From Capitella teleta (Eukaryota; Annelida; Polychaeta; Capitellidae): a stretch of 64,000 nucleotides of DNA. Positions 49,601 to 64,000 of this stretch are shown here, in pieces (position 1 is the first letter of the stretch; each line of letters starts with the position of its first letter). The notes under the pieces were generated by a model that did not search any database, was not told the origin of the DNA, and saw only the letters and a program-made list of their open reading frames with translations. The stretch spans positions 2,462-66,461 of the forward strand of contig KB309090.1 in the NCBI GenBank assembly GCA_000328365.1, in the 5' to 3' direction. Made by a program: the position numbers and the translations under genes.

Positions 49601-51345
49601 GAATTGCTTCACGCGTACTGACATCTCTTACTGTACTCACACACGGATCTGATACGTGTACCCAAGTATGCATAAACGACCATAATGTAAATAATTATAG
49701 TGTAAATAAATATACTTCATTACCTCAAGCGCATTGTACATTTATTTATATATATATATTGCATCAGAGACATCAAGATTCGCTCATAAGTAGGTGCTGT
49801 ATGTGTTATATAAACATATCAATGCCTCGCATTTCGAGTACACAAAAATACAAAATTGTGCTTGGCCGCCCTTGAATCGAGATTTTGCATATGCGATATT
49901 CAGAGATATTCGACACTATTGATTTCGCCAGACAAATTGAGCTAATAAAAACTCCAAAATGGCTGCAAGAATGATATGCAGTTTTGCATTCCAGACGTCA
50001 CCATACATGAGAAAATAAAGCGCATTAAATAATTGAAAGTGGGGGTTCTCCTGAAGCCCAAGATATAAGAATAAAACTTCCATGCGTGCAGCGGTTGCCT
50101 AGTGCTAACTTAGGAAGCACTGCTCACACTAAAAAATCTTATACAACACGATTGTTATGACTTCTGGGAAGATAACATTATTTTCTTAGGAATCTTCTTA
50201 GGAAACACCAATTGATGCTAATAAGGGTTCCCGGCGGCTCCGTTGAATGGGCCAGTACCCCTTTAAGCCGATTGCACGTTATTCAAGGCAAGCCCCGCGA
50301 TAATTTCGTATTCTTTCAATATCTGCCATATTGATTACTGTCTGTACCAACAGGCATTGCCAGACGATGAAGTGCTGATGGTTATAATAAACTGTATACA
50401 CGAAAGAAAATCCTGAACATTTAAATGGAATTGTTACTGAATTGGAGCAAAGTGATAGCGAACGCATTGGGGTAAAATAATACGAATTCACAGGTGACGC
50501 AAACAGAACAATTGTGCTGATTAATTCCATCCCTTGAAGTTATTCAAACAGACGGAACAAACAAACGAACTCGACGCTTGTTTACTCCGCATCGGCAATC
50601 GTTATTTTTGGTTTGGCTTTTTCTGACGTTCTCTAGTTTCAACATCCTCTTTGAATTAATCAGACTAAGTTATGAATATTCATATTATTGATTATCATAT
50701 CATAATTATCATTAGTATCAGGTTTTAATGAAAGTAGATATCCACACCAGAAGTTCAAAATGACCAAACAATTGGATGCATAAACTAAAAAAAATTGGTT
50801 GGCTTTCATACAATTCAAGTGCATTTTTTTCTTAAATTGATTGCAGCCATATTTACAAATTGAGTCATTAATTAATTGAATCGTGGCTGATGCGTGTGAA
50901 ATTTTATCCTCATAAGGCAACGAAACAAAATAAATGCAACATCATATATGATCAGGTGGATGCAGCGTACAGCCAGCGATAAAATTGCGACACATTCCAT
51001 GCAAATCTTACATTGATTGAATAAATATCATAGCATACCCGTTTCGCAGGTCGAACCACTCCAACCTTCCGCACACGAACACTTGTAAGTATTGTCAGTT
51101 TGAGCCTCATCGCTCGAACATAATCCTTCATTCAAACAAGGATTTGGATCACAGGGATTATCAGCGTTTGGAATGTCCGCTGAGTCATCGTCTTTCTTAT
51201 TTCCATCTTTGTCATTTGCAGCAGCCACAGTTTGAATTTGAACTAACATCACCATAGCAACGAACAGTAGAATCCACCATTTTGAAGTGGGACCCACGCG
51301 CATTGTCCTGGCCATCCCACTTCCTGGATGCATCCCAGAATTCAT
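40639..51345 (-). CDS. MUC4-like EGF / NIDO / AMOP / VWD / SEA membrane protein
   Basis: Thirty coding exons in phase, 1491 residues: 51345-51039, 47641-47522, 47315-47193, 47141-47028, 46902-46774, 46719-46607, 46553-46379, 46324-46185, 46129-45934, 45880-45658, 45571-45402, 45345-45231, 45173-45092, 45037-44852, 44715-44526, 44472-44212, 44158-43997, 43943-43743, 43687-43493, 43430-43308, 43253-43119, 43060-42927, 42813-42749, 42692-42511, 42456-42325, 42268-42137, 42081-42012, 41961-41906, 41853-41766, 40795-40639. Order: leader with hydrophobic core [16 protein letters not shown]; five EGFs (about 65-264); NIDO (265-472, [14 protein letters not shown]); AMOP (473-603, [17 protein letters not shown]); VWD (604-880, [18 protein letters not shown]); an ATDS-type linker; EGFs (to 1153); SEA (1154-1280) with intact cleavage-type FRKGSII; EGF, DVDEC EGF, EGF; membrane helix (about 1414-1436); Gln/Pro-rich tail. 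NIDO-AMOP-VWD-EGF-TM is the MUC4 order, but no mucin Ser/Thr array is seen. An acceptor precedes the start, so a 5' UTR exon lies upstream. Confidence 0.9.
47642..51038 (-). other. First coding intron of the NIDO/AMOP/VWD gene
   Basis: A 3.4-kb intron between the leader/EGF exon and the second EGF exon. It is AT-rich and I recognise no exon, RNA gene or mobile element in it. A short tandem duplication (ACATATCTAGGAG) lies near 48627-48654. Confidence 0.7.
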
Positions 51346-51756
51346 AGTTGGAGCTTTAATTCCTGTGAAAACAAACGAAGCAATGAAAATAGCTGAATGT
51401 TTTTGCGCAGAATATTATTGCGGCGTCATCAATATGTGCGTGCGTTATCTAGACCATCGATTCCTTGAATGTCAGGTGTTTGGCTGACATTAAACAGAGG
51501 AAAAATTGACACCGATGACGTCATCAATTATGCCATCAATGCAAAATGGCTACCGCTATGGCGTATATATTTCCATAAATCCATTTTGGCATGATTTTAC
51601 AATAACTAAGCTGAAAGCTACCAGAATGCCTGAATATCGATCAACTTTGCAGGTAAAATGGTATAGCTGCATCAAAATATCCGTATCTCAAATTTTAAAT
51701 TTATCAAGTCTTTGTACACAGAACGCGAAGTAAAGCAAACAGTATGATGAGACATT

Positions 51757-52528
51757 GATGTTAATATTATACATTAGCCGAAACCTGCATAAAAACGTGT
51801 GGCCTTTGTAAATGAACTTTACCTGTGGCTTTCATTACTCTTATGAAAGCATTGCACACCTGCAGTCAAATCCACGGACCGTCCACCGAATGATAATGCT
51901 CTGTAAGGAGGGATTATAGGAAAGTGCACACNNNNNNNNNNNNNNNNNNNNNNNNNNNNNNNNNNNNNNNNNNNNNNNNNNNNNNNNNNNNNNNNNNNNN
52001 NNNNNNNNNNNNNNNNNNNNNNNNNNNNNNNNNNNNNNNNNNNNNNNNNNNNNNNNNNNNNNNNNNNNNNNNNNNNNNNNNNNNNNNNNNNNNNNNNNNN
52101 NNNNNNNNNNNNNNNNNNNNNNNNNNNNNNNNNNNNNNNNNNNNNNNNNNNNNNNNNNNNNNNNNNNNNNNNNNNNNNNNNNNNNNNNNNNNNNNNNNNN
52201 NNNNNNNNNNNNNNNNNNNNNNNNNNNNNNNNNNNNNNNNNNNNNNNNNNNNNNNNNNNNNNNNNNNNNNNNNNNNNNNNNNNNNNNNNNNNNNNNNNNN
52301 NNNNNNNNNNNNNNNNNNNNNNNNNNNNNNNNNNNNNNNNNNNNNNNNNNNNNNNNNNNNNNNNNNNNNNNNNNNNNNNNNNNNNNNNNNNNNNNNNNNN
52401 NNNNNNNNNNNNNNNNNNNNNNNNNNNNNNNNNNNNNNNNNNNNNNNNNNNNNNNNNNNNNNNNNNNNNNNNNNNNNNNAGGCCACCCGTATTTACACAG
52501 GTTTCGGCTAGTGTATAATATTGATGTA
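51757..52528. mobile_element. TIR element with ~48-bp arms, interior lost in an assembly gap
   Basis: The left arm 51757-51805 and the right arm 52480-52528 are inverted repeats (TATTATACATTAGCCGAAACC against TATTATACACTAGCCGAAACC, continuing to GTGGCC). An N run at 51932-52479 lies between them. The structure fits a MITE or fold-back element. The target duplication is unclear: TTGATG occurs outside both ends, but the arm ends do not line up neatly with it. Confidence 0.7.
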
Positions 52529-55500
52529 TTAATTATTTGATTAATGATCAATTCAAAATATAAATATATTTGCATTTCATGTTTTAAATTAAGTTATCAT
52601 CCTTAGAATCAAACTATATATAGATCTATTCCGACAGAAGAAACATCATACAGATGATTCACTTACGATCTATTCAATATTTATTCCATTTTGTAGAGGA
52701 ATATTCAGCAATTAATGCGATGACCTTATCGGCCAGAAATAGGGAGGGGGTAATTAGCTTCTGTTTATGATATGCATTCATCAGTGGCTGTACCGACAAG
52801 TAAAATACATGTAACGCTTGAAACAAAGCCAACATTGGCTAAACCCTTTTAGCAGTGAGTGGGGCTATTGGAATATACCTGTGTACGTATATACGCCTCA
52901 AACATACATATAGAGTGTTGGGGAAATAATTATGACATAATAGGAATTTTCTATTTCATTCTTCTTCCAATAACAAATACTGTCTTACATAATATTGTCC
53001 ATATGCTCAGATTGTAGCGTAAGACTCCATATGGTGATCAAAAGTTATGTACACTGGAATGCAATTTCCTTATGCTCATGTGTGGGTGTGGAAACTTAAG
53101 GAATGACGTCATTTCGTGGTGTGTTTCTCCCTATTGTGAAATGATGTGAACTTATATGTCATGTATCACAGATTCAGTTTCTATACATTTATCACCGTAG
53201 GCAGAATTCCATTCACGGTGATAATTCCAACAGTCACGCAATAATATGTTTCTGCTGACACACGACCTTTAAACATAGTCGCAATGCAGCCCAGTAGAAC
53301 CCATTCTGTGAAGAGTGAACACTTGATGACGTTATTTGGCCTGTCCATTAAGATATGTGAGCTATTCGTATCTCCCGACAAACATTAGGAGCAAAGTGAC
53401 GTCACAGATTCCCACCCTACTCTCTGCTGTAACCCCCAATTCAGCTCATTCGGTCATTTGGAGTTATTTCGACGACATATTTCAACACTGGAGATTGCAT
53501 CTATCGTCTGAAGACTAGACTGAAACAACTCATCAGAGACATGTTTAGCCACTTTCAGATGCTTCACTCCCTAATAAGTTTCAGTTTTAAGCGCTGCGCA
53601 CGTATATATACATGTAATTCACTCCGTATTGTGCTCGCACACGCAAATGTATTCACGCAATTGCTCTATGTACATTTCTGTGTTTTAAAACTCAATTGCA
53701 CCGACTCATTTGAGGCAACCAAAGCTCAGTCGTTGACGGCAGCATGTCGATTCAACGATTGAAAAAGGCGTCGTGCACTCGGTTTGCTGCTGGTTCAAAG
53801 CCTCATTGAATTATTGAACTGCAGAATGGTTGTTCGTCTGTGAGACCCTTTGTTGTTATTATATAACCATGCTCCACGTAACTTGTTACTATACAATCAG
53901 CAAAGAGTTGTTACTTCCTGTTAGTGAATGGAGAACAATGATTGTTCTCATAGGTAATAAGTATAACCAACTGGGGTTTGAGAACCCTGAGGCGAATGGT
54001 GTTGACTTGGCTGCTTGGTCATGCATGACAATCACTCAAGCGCTAAGTACTTCATTGGCATTGTTTCCTCGCTTCGCTTGCCAATAGGGATTGACCGAAT
54101 TTATCACATGGCAAGGCCAAAATGCTAATTGTTTATGACTGCATAATGATCGAATCCAACATTGTTTTATTTATTATTATATTTTCATTTATTATTTTTA
54201 TTATATTATTTCATTATATTATTTCATTATTTTTTTTTGTACATTTTCATCATCTTTGAAATCAATCTGCAATTGAGTAGTAGATTAAGGATTGTAATAA
54301 TTATTTACTACTAAATGTTATAAACATGCATGTTGATATATATATAGATGAGTTAAATTGAGATGAGTGAATAGAACGAGATGTCCTTTAACTGTAACAC
54401 ACACCATGGCTACTTTTGTTTGTGCTGATAAAAGTCGCTTGTGGCACTCGGGTATGAGGCATTATAATGGTACGCGATTCCACCGGCCTTTCATGTCTAG
54501 ATTGAAGAACCACACCTGAGATATTGTTATATTTCTCACTTTTCTTTCCGAATAACCCTACCTCAATTTTGATACCGACTAATTAGCTTACCAGCAGAGG
54601 TTGCAATTATTGTTATTTGAGGGTTTTGTGCCAATCCTATTTCCTATGAAACAAGGTGTTTCCAATGTCGATCAGATCTGTAAGCATATTAGAGGGTGGG
54701 GTTGCAATAAAAAGATTGTCTCAAGTAAAGAACCCTTCACTATAATGATAGGTGCAATCGATAGGCCAACACCTTTCCATCAAAGGCAAACCTCGCGCGT
54801 TTATAACGCCGCCTCCCAGGCTCCCCTCCTTATTCTATCATAATTATTTCAAGTCACATTTGATATCATAATGCGATTAGAATTTAATTCACTGAAATTA
54901 AATTTACACCAAGAACACTGTAAATAAAAACAAAATAAAGCTCTGAGATATAACTAACCGACAAAACAAAATGAATCATATTTTCCCAAGAAAATGTTAC
55001 TTTAATGATATCTAAGATTTGATAAGTGATTTGAAATGACATTTCATAGAACCCGCTGTTTTTTAACGTGCACACAACAATTTACATGCTCAATAGATAC
55101 TTTCATATGCACCGTATTCCGAATACCAGTATACCGGTAATCGGGCAGGACATATTTACCTCCCATTGCACCGAAACAACACCATTCTCTCACCTAGCGC
55201 TGAGCACTGCAACTGGCATAATCCATGTATGGTGACGATCGCTCACAACATCTACCTTAGCCTTACCTGTGCTCGTGCTGTTTACGCGGCTGCATCACAG
55301 CCGAGCACAGAAATAGCTTCCGACTGATCGATATAGTGAGGTACAACAGATGCGCTGAATCGATTGTCTATATTCCTTCTTGTACGCTTACGTTTTAAAA
55401 GTATAGGGTGATTTGCTGATGCCTTATAATTAATATCATGTGTCATACATCGCTTTTGATTGTATTCCCTTAAAATTGGAACTTACTAGTACGTATATGC

Positions 55501-55745
55501 TACAATTTTCATTTAAATGTGAAGTAAGCCGTTGAAACGACAGTTGTGTAACACCCAGTTGGCCGCTCCGACTGGTTAGACAATTGTTGAAAGCAAAATA
55601 TCACTGTCTTACAAAGCTGGACTATGCAGTCGCATATGCATCATACGAATACCTGCCAAACAATTCATTGAGGTGAATTTCAAATTCATATACATTTCAA
55701 ACTCAGGTTATCTCACACTCGGCATCAATACCTTCTTACAGGCCC
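52529..55745. other. Intergenic, no gene recognised
   Basis: The stretch lies upstream of the NIDO/AMOP/VWD gene. Open frames are short and unsupported. A low-complexity T/A tract lies near 54165-54240. No RNA gene was recognised. Confidence 0.5.
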
Positions 55746-55749
55746 TTAA

Positions 55750-56442
55750 AGGAATGGGGAACTGAATTTTAAGTAATGTTTTATTGACTCATAACACCAA
55801 TTGATAGCATTCCGTACCAATAACACCATGCCTGGATGCAAGCGTAAGGAAATAATGCATTCCGAATATCGGGGTTAGCATTGGGCCTATGGGAGAATGG
55901 CTTTCATTGCGAAGTAAAGGAGGCAAACGTCAGCTGATGGCTTGCCGTGATCGGTCCCGTTCCCCTCGTGAAGCTATCGATTTCAGCCAATCAGAGCAGA
56001 CCATCTTCCCCATAAAAGGACATCTTTGTTGTTTACGAAACGAAAGCGCATGCGTGGTGCACTCTGGCTGACCTTTTTACTGTTTGAGGATGAGAAACAT
56101 GGTAGGTGACCTAGAAAATCGCTTGTTAAAATAAGAAAAATAGCGAAAAAAAAATTTTCAAGCCTGACTGGTGGCAAAATGATCATTCTATCTATTTCCG
56201 AAAAGAAAATAAAAAATATCCAGGGGTTTAGTCGCAGGACACGCTGATATGACGAGGCTCATTGTAAAAGATGGGGAACTCGATGTTTCATCACAGCTCC
56301 AAGCTGACGTCACGCCTAGTTAGCAATAAATCTCCCGCGAAATCGTTAGCGATGATATTCCTTGTGTGGGCCAGGCATAGAAATCATTTTTGGTGCATCA
56401 AATAACGACTCATAGTCCATTTTTAACCAGTTATCCCTCCCT
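55750..56442 (-). mobile_element. MITE copy 2, 693 bp, inverted relative to copy 1
   Basis: The reverse complement of this stretch matches 16671-17374 along its whole length, with scattered substitutions and small indels. The ends are AGGAATGGGGAACTG on this strand and AGGGAGGGATAACTGG on the other. Both sides carry TTAA (55746-55749 and 56443-56446), matching the TGAA duplication of copy 1 in length and type. No transposase is present. Confidence 0.85.
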
Positions 56443-56446
56443 TTAA

Positions 56447-57094
56447 AACCGGCTCTAACTGAAAATAACAGTATTATCGCCCACAATGCAGAATCAATTC
56501 AAAGATCTAAACACATGTTCTTGATAGTTTTAATCATGTTTATGCCTTTGACTACATTTAGCTGAAGGCACTCAATTTTATGATAAGGCATTACATATTA
56601 TTGTCCCAAAGAACCCCAAATCCAAAGGTCGACTATTCCAGTTGTTGCATTCATAAAATTAATAATACATAATGATCAAGTAAGCAAATCATACACACCC
56701 TGCAATTTACTTTTATGGGCCATTTGACTTCAAGCACTTTCGTCCATTTGACGTTCTGGGATGACCCTAGCCCAGTACTGACTGAAGAAATTTTTTGGTT
56801 ACAGTACAGAAAATTATAGAATCGAGTGATTTTACTAAGATTAAATTTATGTTTTGCATGATTCGTATATCTGTTTTAAATTTATCATTATTGTGTTATA
56901 TGCAATACACACAAAAGAAACAATAGTCTTATTTCTTATAAACTTACTTACTTCAGCAAATACCCTTTCTTCTGTGTTCGATGACACGAAATCGATCAAA
57001 GATCTGCTTCACTTAGTCACGTGTCAAAGCAAAGAATCAACACAAAAAGTATATATAAAAATAATGAACTAGAGTACAATGCTTGCAAATAAGG
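56447..57094. other. Intergenic, 3' side of the GH31 gene
   Basis: AT-rich sequence with no supported exon between the MITE copy and the poly(A) signals of the GH31 gene. Confidence 0.5.
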
Positions 57095-57120
57095 TTTATT
57101 TTCAATCAGCCATGTTTATT
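57095..57120 (-). terminator. Two poly(A) signals (AATAAA) of the GH31 gene
   Basis: AATAAA occurs on the minus strand at 57115-57120 and at 57095-57100, about 47 and 67 nt after the stop codon ending at 57167. The spacing is right for a short 3' UTR. Confidence 0.65.
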
Positions 57121-57166
57121 TTGTCAGTGAATATCATTGGTTTTTATCTCATACAAATCAGTATAA

Positions 57167-64000
<6,834 letters not shown>

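Noticed and set aside
53760-53830. GCTGGTTCAAAGCC as a tRNA B box
   Set aside because: No cloverleaf could be drawn and no A box was found upstream.

Overview
The window is AT-rich animal DNA, read here as a non-vertebrate metazoan, probably marine. Evidence: spliced genes with GT-AG introns, a rhodopsin-class GPCR, extracellular modules typical of animals (LDLa, EB-like, EGF, SEA, NIDO, AMOP, VWD, trefoil), microsatellites, SINE-like elements and a MITE family. Many introns are only about 48-62 nt, which is unusually short and may help to place the species. I cannot name the phylum from sequence alone.

Layout. 1-5.3 kb: no gene seen. 5.4-5.7 kb (+): a two-exon gene for a 59-residue secreted peptide. 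About 7.0-7.5 kb (-): fossil gag fragment of a Ty3/gypsy-type element. 10.4-11.6 kb (+): a peptide-type GPCR whose coding region is one exon. 11.8-20.4 kb: no gene seen; one MITE copy. 20.4 kb (+): a probable signal-peptide exon that fits in phase to a gene starting at 27.5 kb. 27.5-34.3 kb (+): one LDLa domain, about 25 six-cysteine EB-like repeats and a terminal membrane helix. 34.8-39.2 kb (+): further EB-like exons, then SEA, calcium-binding EGF, a membrane helix and a basic tail. This is either a second gene or an alternative 3' half of the same gene. 40.6-51.3 kb (-): a complete 30-coding-exon membrane protein of 1491 residues with EGFs, NIDO, AMOP, VWD, EGFs, SEA, EGFs, membrane helix and tail (MUC4-like order). 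57.2-64.0 kb (-, 5' end outside the window): an alpha-glucosidase of family GH31 preceded by at least three trefoil domains.

The three large loci from 27 kb onward all encode secreted or cell-surface modular proteins. SEA, VWD/AMOP/NIDO and trefoil/GH31 modules are known from mucosal and gut-surface proteins, so a shared epithelial or gut-lumen setting is a reasonable but unproven inference. Exon boundaries were derived by eye from splice sites, reading phase and domain continuity. In the 30-exon and 24-exon genes every junction keeps phase.

Repeats include two inverted copies of one MITE about 39 kb apart with 4-bp target duplications, and two assembly gaps that are each flanked by inverted repeats.
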